DNA of 64,000 nt, taken from positions 124,001-188,000 of the forward strand of contig JACAXG010000112.1 in the NCBI GenBank assembly GCA_018881555.1, given 5' to 3'. Positions 37,194-48,559 of the stretch are shown piece by piece. The notes under the pieces were generated by a model. The model made no database searches, was not told the origin of the DNA, and saw only the letters and a program-made list of their open reading frames with translations. Each line of letters begins with the position of its first letter. Position 1 is the first letter of the stretch. The translations under genes and the position numbers were made by a program. Origin of the DNA: Amblyornis subalaris. Its lineage: Eukaryota > Chordata > Aves > Passeriformes > Ptilonorhynchidae.

Positions 37194-38105
37194 AAAATAC
37201 TGTGTTGATCTTTATTTATCTTCATTTTTCCTCAGTTTTGTTTGCAAAAATACGTTGATTCTTCTTGCTGCTCTGGGCATATTGCATCAATTTAGGGGCT
37301 GAAATTGGACTTTGAGATAATAACGTCTCAAGGTGTTTACAAATGCATTTTCTTATCATTAAGAAAAGCAGCATCTCTCTATGACAGATAAAAGATACTA
37401 GTTTAGCCTTGCAGATGGAATATTCAACGATGTTGTAAATCTGCAATTTGGACTGATTATATGTGGAACTCAAAGAATTTTAATCTCTTTAACAATTAAC
37501 TGCCTGAACAATGTTCATATATCAGCTATGTCAGAAGGCAGCTTGTTAATAAGTGAATATCCTTTCCACCCGTTCCAGTTGACCTTGTAGAGCATTTTCC
37601 AGTAAATTAAGTTACTTGAAGCCTTATCTTTTGAGACATTTGAAACAGAAATAGTCACAGCTGAGAAAACAGGAGAGAGGAAAATAGCTTACTGAATATA
37701 AGATTTGAGATTATGAGTAGCACCAAGATAAGTAAATCTGTGAGAACATAAACAAAATTAGCATTGTATTTGTTATGATGCCAAGATGGTTTGCAATGAT
37801 ATTAGTAGCATTATTGCTTTTGTCCCCTGCCCTTTATTCTTTGATTTTTTTTGTCTGCACTCATTTTTTCTCATATATTCTCTTTTAGTTAAAAGTTTTC
37901 TAGTTATTACTTTTTAAGATANTAATAGGTGGAAACTTTTGTTAATAAGGTCATGTTGTATTTCAGAGTTTGGAAGAACATGTCTTGATGTTTTACTAGT
38001 TCATTTTAAAGTATTTTCACAAAGTCCTTGCTAAAGTCTGGCCTCACCCTATCTTCAAAGAATGTCTGAGGATGACCAAAAGTCCACTTAACTTTCATGA
38101 AATGA
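37191..38105. other. Anonymous AT-rich DNA, no gene recognised
   Basis: No gene or recognised repeat between the microsatellite and the tandem array. The minus frame at 37222-37473 has no recognised domain. Confidence 0.55.
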
Positions 38106-38990
38106 ATATTCTTCATGAAAGGAAATGAAATATCGAGATTTCAATGGAAATAACTTCACAAAATTTTGGCTCATTTTGATGCACTTGCTGTCATTCCATT
38201 TCATTGTTTTAGTTTCATTTCAGAATTTTTGATTCCTATAATTTCATTTCATGTCATTCTATTTCCTTTCCTGTTTTTAACTTTCACTTCATTCCTTGAT
38301 TTCTTATTTCATTTTCTTTCATAGAATACTTCGTTTCATGAAAAGAAATGAAATATAGAGATTTCAATGAAAATCATTTCGCAAAGTGTCGGCTCATTTC
38401 AATGCACTTGCTGTCATTCCATTCCATTTCATTGTTTTCAATTCATTTCAGAATTTTCAGTTTTTGCAATTTCATTTAATGTCATTATGTTTCCTTTCCT
38501 GTCTTTTCCCTTCACTTTGTTTCACTCCGTTCTCTGATTTTGAGATTTCAATGAGTATTATTTTGGCAAGTTTTGGTCCGTTTCACTGCACTTCATGTCA
38601 TCACATCGCACTTAATTGCTCTAACTTCATTTCAGAATCTTCTTTCTTTTTTCAATTGCATTTCATTTCATCATATGTTCTGTCCAGTCTGTTCATTTCA
38701 CTTCATTCCCTGATTTTGAGAACTCATTTCCTTTCAAGAAAGGAAACGAAATCTCACTATTTCCATGAGATTCATTTTGGCAAGTTGCGGTCCTTTACGC
38801 TGTACGCCAGGTCATCCCATTCCATTTAATTGTTTTCACTTCATTTCAGAATTTTCGTTCTTTGTTTAATTGCATTTCGTGTTATCATATGTTCTTTCCG
38901 GTCTGTTCGTTTCACTTCATTCCATGATTTTGAGGTTTCATTTCCTTTCGTGAAATGAAAATTCTTCATTTCGTGTGAAAGGAATGAGAG
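38106..38990 (+). repeat. Satellite-like tandem array, units of roughly 184-223 bp
   Basis: Diverged tandem units share the order: TTTC/GAAA palindrome, GAGATTTCAATG, TTTGGCTCATTT, GCACTTGCTGTCATTCCATT, TTCATTTCAGAATTTT, AATTTCATTT, a CCTTTCCTGT-type block, and CACTTCATTCC.TGATTTTGAG. The GAGATTTCAATG anchor falls at 38135, 38358, 38542 and (as CTATTTCCATGAG) about 38757, so spacings are about 223, 184 and 215 bp. The third unit lacks about 40 bp, including its palindrome. A partial fifth unit ends near 38985. The array is saturated with TTTCATTTCA-type words, giving long open frames such as plus 38386-38829 that are compositional, not coding. I do not recognise the satellite family. Confidence 0.9.
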
Positions 38991-38995
38991 GAATG

Positions 38996-39427
38996 TGTGT
39001 TTGCAAACAAATTATTAGTCTGCCTGTGAATAAAGCCAGAGACTGATAGGTGAGATAAACAATAGGAGGAACCACGAAATTCAGAAGAATATTACTTATT
39101 GACACAGACTGTCACTCAATGAAGGCCATGTTAAATTCCTGAACCTAGAGAAGAAGAACAAAGATACCAAAAGGGTGTGGGGAGTAGCACACTAGTAGGG
39201 GACATACAGTAGGTGTATCAGGAAATCTGTACCTTCCAAGTACCTCAGCCAATGGGGAACAGGAGAGAGTGATGTGGCCAGGAGGCTGCATCCTCCAACA
39301 ATTTCAGAGAGAAACCCCACTAGCATATGTCCCAGTGGACACGCTCTCCCTTTATTCGAATAAAGTTGCAGGGCTTCTCAGTCTCCTTTCCAAACACTGA
39401 CTTTACGTAGTGTGATTTTTCTGCACA
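38996..39427 (+). mobile_element. Solo LTR inserted into the tandem array
   Basis: Sequence foreign to the tandem array runs from TGTGTTTGCAAAC to TTTTTCTGCACA. A CCAAT box (AGCCAATGGGG, about 39247) and a polyadenylation signal AATAAA (39359-39364) in a TTTATTCGAATAAAG context lie in LTR order. Array sequence resumes directly afterwards at 39428. Flanking AATG (38992-38995) and CATG (39428-39431) are a 3-of-4 match, which suggests a 4-bp duplication and a class I (gamma-like) element. The repetitive CA/TG letters at both edges leave 2-bp uncertainty. No retroviral genes are present. Confidence 0.75.
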
Positions 39428-39484
39428 CATGAAAGGAAATGAAATGTCGAGATTTCAATGGAAATAATTTCATAAACTTTGTGA
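39428..39484 (+). repeat. Tandem-array remnant beyond the LTR
   Basis: CATGAAAGGAAATGAAATGT followed by CGAGATTTCAATGGAAATAA repeats the start of the first array unit at 38114-38153 almost exactly. This shows that the array continued here before the LTR inserted. Confidence 0.9.
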
Positions 39485-39560
39485 TTCATGCACAGATCAT
39501 CTTACAGTGCCCACNGCAACTTCCATACAGCTTTCAAGGAGTACTGCTGGCTAAAAGCCA

Positions 39561-39606
39561 AACTGCAGCAGTAACTGCAGCAGAAGCAACTGCAGCAGCA
39601 GCAGGC
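39561..39606 (+). repeat. Short CTG/CAG-type triplet tract
   Basis: Imperfect AACTGCAGCAG-type words repeated about three times, ending in GCAGCAGCAGCAGG. It would encode an alanine-rich run in one frame, but no gene surrounds it. Confidence 0.7.
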
Positions 39607-39609
39607 GGC

Positions 39610-42276
39610 ACTAGGACAATATCTACAACTTGCTTTTCTTGCAGGCTATCTAGTCTAAGTAAAATCAGTCAATTTTAATAAAGAAAGTAGAAAAAAAAGA
39701 ACTTTGTGAAGCTTCTAAAAGAAATAACAATATGAATTATGTCCAAGATGGCATAATTGACAGGCAGTAATCCATACATTGTGTCTTACTTTTAAAGAAA
39801 GCCCAGCCTTGCTTTTTCCATGTAACCAGTCCTGTCTTCAGAGAGCTTCTTACCAAAAAGTGACTAGAATTTGATAAATGGAATATTAAGTGCTGTAATA
39901 AACATGCTTTCAGCATAAATATTATGTAGTAATCCAAGTGATTCTGTTAATCTGTTTGAAATGAAGAAAATAGTCTCAAAGGCTGTAAAGTATCTCACCT
40001 ACACAAAGCTATAATTTACTAAATGTCTCCCAAATTCTACATTGTCACTCTAACTTGCAAGCTATATTTCTGGTTTCTACAAAAGATCATTATGCTAATT
40101 AAACTTCAAATGCTTTGCTTTGCCTAAAAATATCACCGGTAGCTTTTAAAGTGATATTTTATTTCTTTGTTTCTGGCTGGTTCTCTGACAAGTGATTGCA
40201 GAGACACAATGTACATACTGTTTCAGAAAAAAAACCAAAACAAACAACCAAAACCAGGCCTGTGCCTGGAAGGGATGAAGTCCTTAAGTAGCTTTTGAAG
40301 TGCCACACTGCTAAGAAGGGATGAAAGTAAATAATGAGCCACTTAGGGATGACTCTTTGTGGACCCTATAGGAGAGACACAACCAGTATCATACTAACTC
40401 AGAATTAGGTAGTGGGAAATCATCACAGACTGTTAGATTGTAGTTGAAAGGAATTTTCTTCTACTTAGGATCAATTTCTTAGTTGAATCTCTCAAATCTC
40501 AAATACTAATAACTTTGCCTCACTTCACGAGCAGCAAACTAGAATTGGACCTAATATATGTCCCGAAAGTCTTCAAGGCTTGGAACACTGACAGTAATAA
40601 CAAAAACAAAAGTGAAGCCCCAAAGCAAAATTTTAAAATTGCAAAATGTTTGTACAGTGATTATCTTCNGAGTTTCACTATCAAGATAATGAAATATTGT
40701 TGACATCCATTAAACTATTACACAACTTGAATATTTTTTTTTTTTTCCTGATCACATTAGCACTGGTCAAAAGTGGTTTATTTCAGTCAAAGTGCTCTAC
40801 AAACTTGAGATATGTAAAGGACCACTGNCAATTCCTTTTGATACTCCTTTATTTTGAGAATTGTGATGCTCAGAATGGTATGATGTTGCTATTAATGTCA
40901 GCTGTCTGCTGGAAGAACAGTGAGCTTACAACAACAAAGTTTTTCAAATGCACAGATGAAGAGAAAAGCAACAAAGGGGAAACCAAATGTAATAAGGACA
41001 ATAAAGGAAAGCAGCTTTGATAAAGTATGCAGTCTAAGATAACTAACAGCACTAGAAGGTGACTCTACCATTTTCCCCCATTTATTTCCTTTTCTACAGT
41101 TTCTGTATCATCAATTCAAATCATTTTGAGTAGTGTTTTTTTAAGATTTTGAACAGAAAACAAAGTTGTTTCATTCTTTGTACAGTAGCCAAAACAACAA
41201 TAAAAAAAGAAAAACTAAAAAATAAAATAATAAATTTTATTTTGCAAATCTACTGTAGACAACTAAATAGAGACTTTAAGCTACAATAATGGGTTGCAAA
41301 CAAATTATTATTACAACAAATTTAAGAGATTAATGAAAACACTGATATACGTTTGCAGAGGTGTTCATTAGGGAAAATGAGCATTAATTTCATGCTAATA
41401 CTGGTGTTAACTTACTTTATAAATTCCCAAATGCATTCCTAAAAGATTGCTAGTACAATCAACCATTTAATAGACCACTGACTTTTTGGATATGTTATTA
41501 TTACATTTTAATTGGTTTTCACATGTAGCCATTGAGGTGAATTGGAAAACAGAAGTTCTTTTCGCAATAAAAGTTTTTGTCTCAAAGAATGCAGAAAGCT
41601 GTCTGGGTCTTGGAGCCTTTCACTGAAACAAACATTTGAGTATTTCTTCTGATAGAAATAATTTTTATCACATATTCTGATGCAAGGAAGACAGCAGCAA
41701 CAAGTAGCTACAGGAACGCTAAAGGGGAGTGAGAAGGGTTACCCCTTTGTCTTTCAGCCTACAGTCAAATCTAGAGTAATGTAACAGTCCCCTCCTTGAA
41801 CAATTTGTAGATATGTTAATGTGTTTCTCTTTAATAGTGTTATGGTGCTTGAGTAGACACTAGCAAGGGAAAGCACAAAGACAAGTCATTCTGTGTTTGG
41901 AGTATTGTGCTGAACCTATACAGGTCAAACGATTGAACAACCTTACTAGTCCTCTACAGCCAGAGGACATTTTGCCTTCTAGTTGGACGTGATATGAAAC
42001 CTCTCTAGCAACCGTATCAGGGTTGTGAAATGAGAATGGCATCTAGGACGGTGGATGCGAATGAAACAATCACATAGAAATATGAGAAAAGTGTGAGGAA
42101 AACTAAAAGTGTAATCCATTAACCTAAAACTTAACAGATCTGATTTGGACTTGGGTACAGACAAATATTTATGTGATTTTTCCATTCTGGCCAGTTATCT
42201 GTGAAGGAAATTATTATGTCAATTCCTAATATAAATTTGGCTGTTTAAGTTAAGACATTATCTTCTCAGTACGTGG
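39610..42276. other. Anonymous AT-rich DNA, no gene recognised
   Basis: No supported gene. The 107-aa plus frame at 40697-41020 has no recognised domain and lies in AT-rich sequence with an 11-T run at 40734-40744. Confidence 0.5.
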
Positions 42277-42281
42277 GAGAA

Positions 42282-42794
42282 TTTCATGGTTTAGGAATGG
42301 TACTCCCCAGTTCAGGGTCCTCACTGAGACTTCNCCAAACCAGATGCCACTCACTCGCACTCTGCTTTTCCCCTCTCCCTTCCTGCTTGGGGGATGGAGT
42401 TGAGAACTTGAGGCACAAAAAGTGAAAATCACAGGTTGAAATAAGAACAATTTTAATGGGAACAGCAACAAGATGTTGCTGATGATAAAACGAACAGTAA
42501 CAACAACAATATGAATAACAAAAGTGTACAAAGAGAGGGTGATTTACATGCAAAATGCTCACCAAGGCCGGGACAATGAAACAGTGGTGGATGGACCCTA
42601 TTCCCACCATGCTTGCTCCCCATCTGGAAAGGGATGTCCTTCTTTTAGGAAGCAAGAGAGTCCCCTGCCCCCGGCAATAACATAAGATGGTATGGAATAA
42701 CATTAAGGTCTTGGCCATGCCCACANAGATTCAGGCTCCGCCCCCTCATGGCTACCGTGAAAAATTAACCCTGTCCTTGGCCGAAACCAGGACA
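42282..42794 (-). mobile_element. ERVL-type solo LTR with 5-bp duplication
   Basis: Minus-strand reading begins TGTCCTGGTTTCGGCCAAGG and GACAGGGTTAATTTTTCACG (plus 42755-42794) and ends CCTAAACCATGAAA (plus 42282-42295). Repeats GAGAA flank it at 42277-42281 and 42795-42799, matching exactly. The start is the hallmark TGTCCTGGTTT...GTTAATTTT of an avian ERVL-type LTR, and the terminal CA has decayed to AA. Length is 513 bp. The 93-aa and 146-aa minus frames at 42250-42724 are chance frames within the LTR. Confidence 0.85.
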
Positions 42795-42799
42795 GAGAA

Positions 42800-43904
42800 A
42801 TAAAAATATATTTGCATTGAAATCAGTTCAAGAATTAAACAAACAAAACACACCCACCCATATATTTTATTAATTTATGGGTTGCCACAAAAAGTTTCAG
42901 AAGAACTAGAAAGTACAGAATGTTTTTGAGCAAGAATGTCATAAACTTTTAAGATGGGTTAAAACTCCAGACTGCAAATGTATAGCTGTGTCTGCATATA
43001 AATGTTTAAGCTTCCATCACAGATGTAGGGCTTAAGTGAATTTTCAAAATTCCCTTAATTGTCTTAGTTTTCAGTGCAGTTTGTTTGACATAGNATACTA
43101 TTTTGCCTGAGTTCCAGTGGTCGACCTGTGAGAGCAGAGATCAGCTGCAGGTCTAGCCTAATGAAAATATCTCAAATGCCCAAAGGAGTTTCCAATGACA
43201 TTTGATACTTACGTTTGCTACTGAGAAACTACTCTCTCATTAACAGTGTTGGGATCTGATATCTCACTTTAAGGTAAATATCTCCAGTTTGTCACATTAA
43301 TAGCTCTCTGAATCAGTGAGTTTCTAGCATTAGCAAACTAGATCCCATGAATAAATATAGAAACCTGCATTCTGAAGCTCTGTCCAACCCCTAACATTTA
43401 AATACATAAGTTAATGCAGATGGATCCTGTTCTAAATATTCCATAATGAGTGGAAAGGGAACGGTATAATCTTCTCTCTATTCTAGGCTTTTGTAATGCA
43501 ACTGGTTCTAGTATTTGTCGCAAAGCCGTAGAAAGAAAGATATATATAAAGTGAGTCACAACAAAACAGATTTTTTCATTTTACATTAATATCCCTCACC
43601 AAACTTTCTCTAAATCTAAAGTTCAAAAGAATATACTATCTTTTCCAGAAGTGCTTATATCAAGGGTTCAGCCATTTGAAAATAAGTAAATCATTCAGAG
43701 ACTGCTCACGTGCTTTGGATTCTATGCTCTGAGCTTAGACATTAAGGAGAAGAAAACTATACTGGGGAGTTTTATTGAAGTGCAGTGAGTCTTTACTTCA
43801 GGGACAGCTATTATTTTTGCTCATGCTTGTTACCCAGGCAACAGCTTATGCAGTGATCAGTCTTCACCAACATAAAGCATTAACCTAAAACTGTAGAAAT
43901 TTAG
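42800..43904. other. Anonymous AT-rich DNA, no gene recognised
   Basis: No gene or recognised repeat in this interval between the LTR and the CR1. Confidence 0.55.
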
Positions 43905-45222
43905 CCTTAGATAGAACAGAACTATTTCAGTTGAAAAGGACATACAAAGATTATCTAGTCCAACTGTGTGACCAATTCAGGGCTGACCAAATTAAAGCAT
44001 GTTATTAAGGGCATTGTCCAAATGCCTCTTAAACAGGCTTGGGACATCAACGACCTCTCTAGGGAGCCTATTTCAGTGTTAAACCACCTCTTGGTAAAGA
44101 AATGATTCCTAATGTCCAGTTTGAACCTTCCCTGCTGCAGCTCTAAACCATTCAACGTGTCCCATCACTGGGTACCAGGGAGAAGAGATCAGCACCTCCC
44201 TCTCCACTACAGCTCCCTCTTCAGGAAGCAATGGGGCCGACCCTCAGCCTTGTTTTCTCCAAACTATACAAGCCCAAAATCCTCAGCTGCTCCTCACAGA
44301 ACATTCCTTCCAGCCCTTTCATCAGCTTTGTTGCCCTTCTCTGAATGCACTCAAACACCTTCACATCCTACTTAAATTCTGGGACCCAGAACTGCACACA
44401 AGGTGAGGCTGCACCAGCATCGAATACAGGATAATCACCTCTTTCGGCTGGCTGGTGATGCAGTTTGGTGCACCCTAGAGTGTAATTTGTCATCTGGGCT
44501 GTCAGGGAACACTGACTCCTATTGAACCTGTTCTTGACCAGCGCCCTCAGACCTCTTTCTGGAGGNTTGCTTTACAGCCTACCAGTTTATACTTGGGCCC
44601 ATCATTATTCCATTCCAGGTGCAGAATCCATTATTTGGACCTGTTAAATTTCATCCAATATATCTACATCTCTCTGTAAGACATTTTGTTCCTTAAAGGA
44701 CTCAACAGCACCTCCCAGTTTGGTATCATCAGCAAATTTGTTAACAGTGCATTCAACTCCTGCATCCAGATCATTGATAAAAACATTGGAATGAACTGGC
44801 CCCAGAACTGAACCCTGAGGAGCACCACTGGTGACTGGTCACCAGCTGGATGTAGACCCCTTCACTACAACCCACTGAGCTNCGATCTTCAGCCAGTTCT
44901 TCACTCAGTGCACCATGAACCTGCTCATCCCACAGGTGATTGGTTTGTCCAGAAGGATGCTGTAAGCGATAATATCTAAACCTTACTAAAATCCATAAAA
45001 ACTGCAACCACTGGCTTCCCTTCATCCCACTAGGTGGGTGACCTCATCACACAAGGACATCAAATTAGCTAAACAGGACTTTTCCTTTGTGAACCCATGT
45101 TGACTGTGACTAATGATGGCATTATTTTTTAAATGCCTTTCCGTAGTACCCCATGGAACCTTATCCATAATTTTTCCAGGAACTGAGCCAAGACTAACAG
45201 GTCGGTAGTTGCTCCACAAACT
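43905..45222 (-). mobile_element. CR1 LINE, 5'-truncated, reverse transcriptase partly readable
   Basis: Minus-strand reading starts in the reverse-transcriptase domain at 45222 with SNYRPVSLGSVPGKIM and continues to SQHGFTKEKSCLANL (frame 45022-45225). It shifts frame into the region around GVPQGS (44771-45025 reads a neighbouring frame) and reaches the catalytic motif KFADDTKL at about 44715-44742, which is intact. Downstream comes a diverged C-terminal and 3' part ending at the left edge near 43905-43960, where GAACAGAACTATTTCAGTTG and GATTATCTAGTCCAACTG mirror the CR1 3' terminus. Stops and frameshifts make it inactive. The copy lacks ORF1, the endonuclease and the N-terminal reverse transcriptase. 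Its 5' edge abuts the half LTR at 45226. Confidence 0.88.
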
Positions 45223-45225
45223 CAT

Positions 45226-45550
45226 TATATAAAGCTGGGGGAAGGAGGAAGGGGGGCTGTTTGGAGCAGTGGTGTTTGTCTTCCCAAGTAATGATTACTC
45301 CTGGTGGAGCTCAGCTGCTCTTCTGGAGATAGCTGAACACCTGCCTGTCCATGGGAATGGGTGAACTAATTCCTTTNCTTTGTTTTTGTGCATGGCTTCT
45401 GCTTTTCCTGTTGAACTGTCTTTATCTCAAGCNATGATTTTTGTCACTTTTCTCTCTCCCACGTCCCAGCAGAGGCCAGGGTTGGGGTGGGAAGGGCATG
45501 ATCAAGCTGCTCTGTGGTGCTTAGTTGACAGCTGGGATTAAAACACATCA
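45226..45550 (+). mobile_element. ERVL-type LTR, 3' half only
   Basis: The segment starts exactly at the promoter region (CATTATATAAAGCTGGGGGA) and runs through R and U5: AGCAGTGGTGTTTGTCTTCC, TGGAGATAGCTGAACACCTG, TTCCTGTTGAACTGTCTTTA, and the end GTGGTGCTTAGTTGACAGCT, GGGATTAAAACACATCA. This is the downstream half of an avian ERVL-type LTR related in its last 120 bp to 35027-35595. The U3 half is missing; CR1 sequence stands in its place immediately to the left. No duplication can be seen. Confidence 0.85.
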
Positions 45551-47552
45551 ACACCTTATTTAAGAATTGCTTGCCTAATCTTTCTACAAGACAGATTAAT
45601 TTGGAGATACTGCAGTAATCTAAAGTTGTCAATGCAAAGTACTTAGCATTTATTGAAAGTATGTATGTAAAAGCCAGGGACAAAAGATCAGAAAGGAAAA
45701 TGAAAACATAAAATCTATTTCTGCTCTGCAGTCCATTTGATGATAAAGTTAGAAAATTTGGTACAGAGAGGTCTTTTGGCAAACTGACTTACCCCAGTTC
45801 CACTGATGATACCCATTATATAAAAGTTTTGTATGAGCTTATGTTTTCAACAGTAGGTCTTCCAAAGAGGTTCCCAGAGGAATACTTGTTTCTATCTTAT
45901 CAATGATAATATTTTCAAAGAACCAAGATTCTTTATGGATCCCAGGTGTTCCTGGCTCACCTTGTACAGGTATGTTAAGACATAGCATGCTGACAAATCT
46001 GCCAAAAACTTCTGTGTGAGAGGGAGAGCTCAGAACTGCAGCAACACTAATAGGCAAACTGATATAAAGGATCTAGACACCTAATATTTCATACCTGACC
46101 CAATAAATTAGGACAAGTTTTAACACATCCTAGAATGACCAGGAAAATTTCAAAGACATGGGGAGTTTCTGCTATTCAATACTGTCTTTCTGGAATTNCA
46201 TGAGGTGTGTAATAAAATCCATCCTTATGTAATGGAACATGGATAATTTAGGGCTCCAGCACTCTGTGAAACACATGCCTGCTGGGCAATTTTCTAGCAT
46301 GGTTGTCTAGAAAAATGACCGTCAGTGAAATTGGCAGATACTACCAAATATTTTCTATCTTCTGTTTTACTGATAAGAAAAAATGTGGGCATGGAAATAA
46401 TTTTAGCTTATTTGCTTACAAAGTCCTTAAAGTCCTTTCATGTGATAATTTTAACTAATGTCCACATTGTTTTATCTNATTGTGTTTTCTCTGATTTTAG
46501 ACATAGTTTTCAAGTACTTGCAAGCAGGACAATTCTGTCTGGTAAAGAAATTATGAGGGAGCTTTTCGGTTTTCCATTGTTTTTTTTTCCACTGTGCCAA
46601 TGCATATGTAGGTGGAAGCTAAGCCATAAAAGGTGCTTTCTCTCTTAATGCAGTAGAACAGTAGGAAACTTCAGAAGGACAGAAATTTTCAGAAGTTGAG
46701 GATTAGATAAAATGTTACCAGCTCTTACATTGTTTTCTGGGAAAAAGAAGGAAAGGGAAAGCTTCTCTTTATGTTCTTCCTGGTTTCACAGAAATGATAA
46801 TACCCAAATGTATAAAATCAGGAGATGTATTAAAGGAAGCATGATTCCTCACTCCAGTAATGGGATGTTTATTCTCTCAATGCTTTCTGTGGCAATACCA
46901 AAGGAAAACCCCACTTGTCTGAAATCAAAATGAAGAGAGCAAGATCTGATATATGGGGATTTGTGAACTCAGGACACAGGGATCAAAGTACTGAGAAATA
47001 ATGTGTGTGAAAGACAGAGTTAATGCAAGATCTGAGGAGAGACAAGAGGTCTGTGATTCTTCTGAGGAGCTGAGGAGCTGAGCTTTTTTAAGGTCAAACA
47101 GTAGTAATGAAGGCTTGTCTGTGAAGGGACTCCAACATTTGTTGTCTTTCTAAAATGGCTTTGTAAACCTGACTTTGTCCCCTCAGGAGATGTGCACAAC
47201 TCACTGAGCTTTTATGTGACCTATGAAAATCACAAATATATTTGATGGAGAACAAGAGAAAACAAACCATTCTAGCTGAGGGTAACAGTGAAGGCCTAAG
47301 TATGATATGACAAATGGTGGCAGCCAAATGAAAGACCATGGTAACAACTTTCCCTTTGGGATGAACATACTGGACAAGAAAAGATATACGGCTGCACATA
47401 CAGGTTTGTGCTTATGTGGTGGGGGTGACCCTGGCTGGATGCTAGGTGCCCGCCCAAGCCATTCTATCATTCCTCGTCCTCAACGGGATGAGGGAGAAGA
47501 AATATAACAAAATGCTCATGGGTCAAGGAAAGGACAGGAAGAAATCACTTAC
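45551..47552. other. Anonymous DNA, no gene recognised
   Basis: No supported gene. Frames such as plus 46325-46648 and minus 45444-45782 lack recognisable domains; the latter overlaps the LTR half. Confidence 0.5.
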
Positions 47553-48557
47553 TGTCATGGTTAAACCAGCCTCAACCTGGGGAAATCAGTTTAATTTATT
47601 ATCAAAGTAGGATAATGAGAAATAAAAACCAATCATAAAAACACCTTCCCTCCACTCCTTCCTTCTCACAGGCTTATCATCACTCCCAGTTTTCCCTGCG
47701 TCCTCCTGCACAGTGGCTCAGGGGGCTTGAATGGGTACTGCAGTCAGTTCATCANACATCTCTACCGTACCTTCCTCTTCAGGGAGAGGACTCCTCACAC
47801 GCCTTCCCTGTACCAGCATGGAATCTCTCCCATGGAAGACAGTCCTCTATGAACTTCTCCTATGTGAGTCCTTCCCATGGGCTGCTGTTCTTCATGAACT
47901 GCTCCAGGTCCTTTTCCACAGAATGCAGTTCTTCAGGAACAGACTGCTCCAGCATGGGTCTCCTACAGGGTCACGGGTCCTGCCAGCAAACCTCCTCCAG
48001 TACAGTGTCCTCTTTCAATGGGTCCACGGGTCCTATCAGAAACCAGCTCCAGCACAAACCCTCCACAGGATCAGAGCCACCTTTGGGCATCAATTTGCTC
48101 CAGCGTGGGGTCCTCCACAGGCTCCAGGTGGATCTTTGATCCACTATAGACCTCCATGGGCTGCAAGGGGACAGCTGCTTTACCATGGTCTTCACCATGG
48201 GCTGCAAGAGAATCTCTACTCTGGTGCCTGGACCACCTCCTCTCCCTCCTACTTAACTTATCTTGGAGTCTCCAGGTCTGTTTCTTTCATATATGCTCAC
48301 TCTTCTCTCTGGTTGCAATTGCTGTTGAACATTACTTTCCCTCCCTTCTTAAATTTGTTATTCCAGAGGCCTTACCACTGTCACTGATGGGCTTGTCCTT
48401 GGCCAGTGGTGTACCCTCTTGGAGCCAGCTGGCATTGGCTCTATTTGACACAGGGGAAGCTTCTGGCAGCTCCTCACAGAAGCTGTGTAACACGCACAGA
48501 CACCACCACAACCATGCCCTCCCTGCCCCCAAAACCATACTGCACAAACACAATACA
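47553..48557 (-). mobile_element. Long avian ERVL-type LTR, about 1 kb
   Basis: Minus-strand reading starts TGTATTGTGTTTGTGCAGTA (plus 48538-48557) and ends GGTTTAACCATGACA (plus 47553-47567). Landmarks in order on the minus strand are CAGAAGCTTCCCCTGTGTC, GCCAATGCCAGCTGGCTCC, the promoter-like AATTTAAGAAGGG (plus about 48347-48359), repeated CATGG/GGAGCAG-type words in the centre, and AATAAA (plus about 47595-47600) before U5. It matches the family of 6735-7439 but keeps the repetitive centre. Flanks CTTAC and GCTTA do not give a clean duplication. The 218-aa plus frame (47731-48387) and 161-aa plus frame (48156-48641) run antisense through the low-stop central part and are not genes. Confidence 0.88.
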
Positions 48558-48559
48558 GC

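Noticed and set aside
38386..38829. 147-aa plus-strand open frame rich in F, S and H
   Set aside because: Produced by translating TTTCATTTCA-type tandem units. It crosses unit boundaries and has no domain.
40420..40470. Possible reversed CR1 3' end (ATCACAGACTGTTAGATTGTAG)
   Set aside because: Weak similarity to the start of a minus-strand CR1, with no further CR1 sequence beyond it.
42284..42724. 146-aa and 93-aa minus frames
   Set aside because: Both fall within the solo LTR at 42282-42794 and have no domain.
47731..48387. 218-aa plus-strand open frame, the longest in the window
   Set aside because: It lies wholly inside the LTR at 47553-48557 and runs antisense to it through repeated CATGG/GGAGCAG-type words with few stops. 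No protein domain is recognisable.
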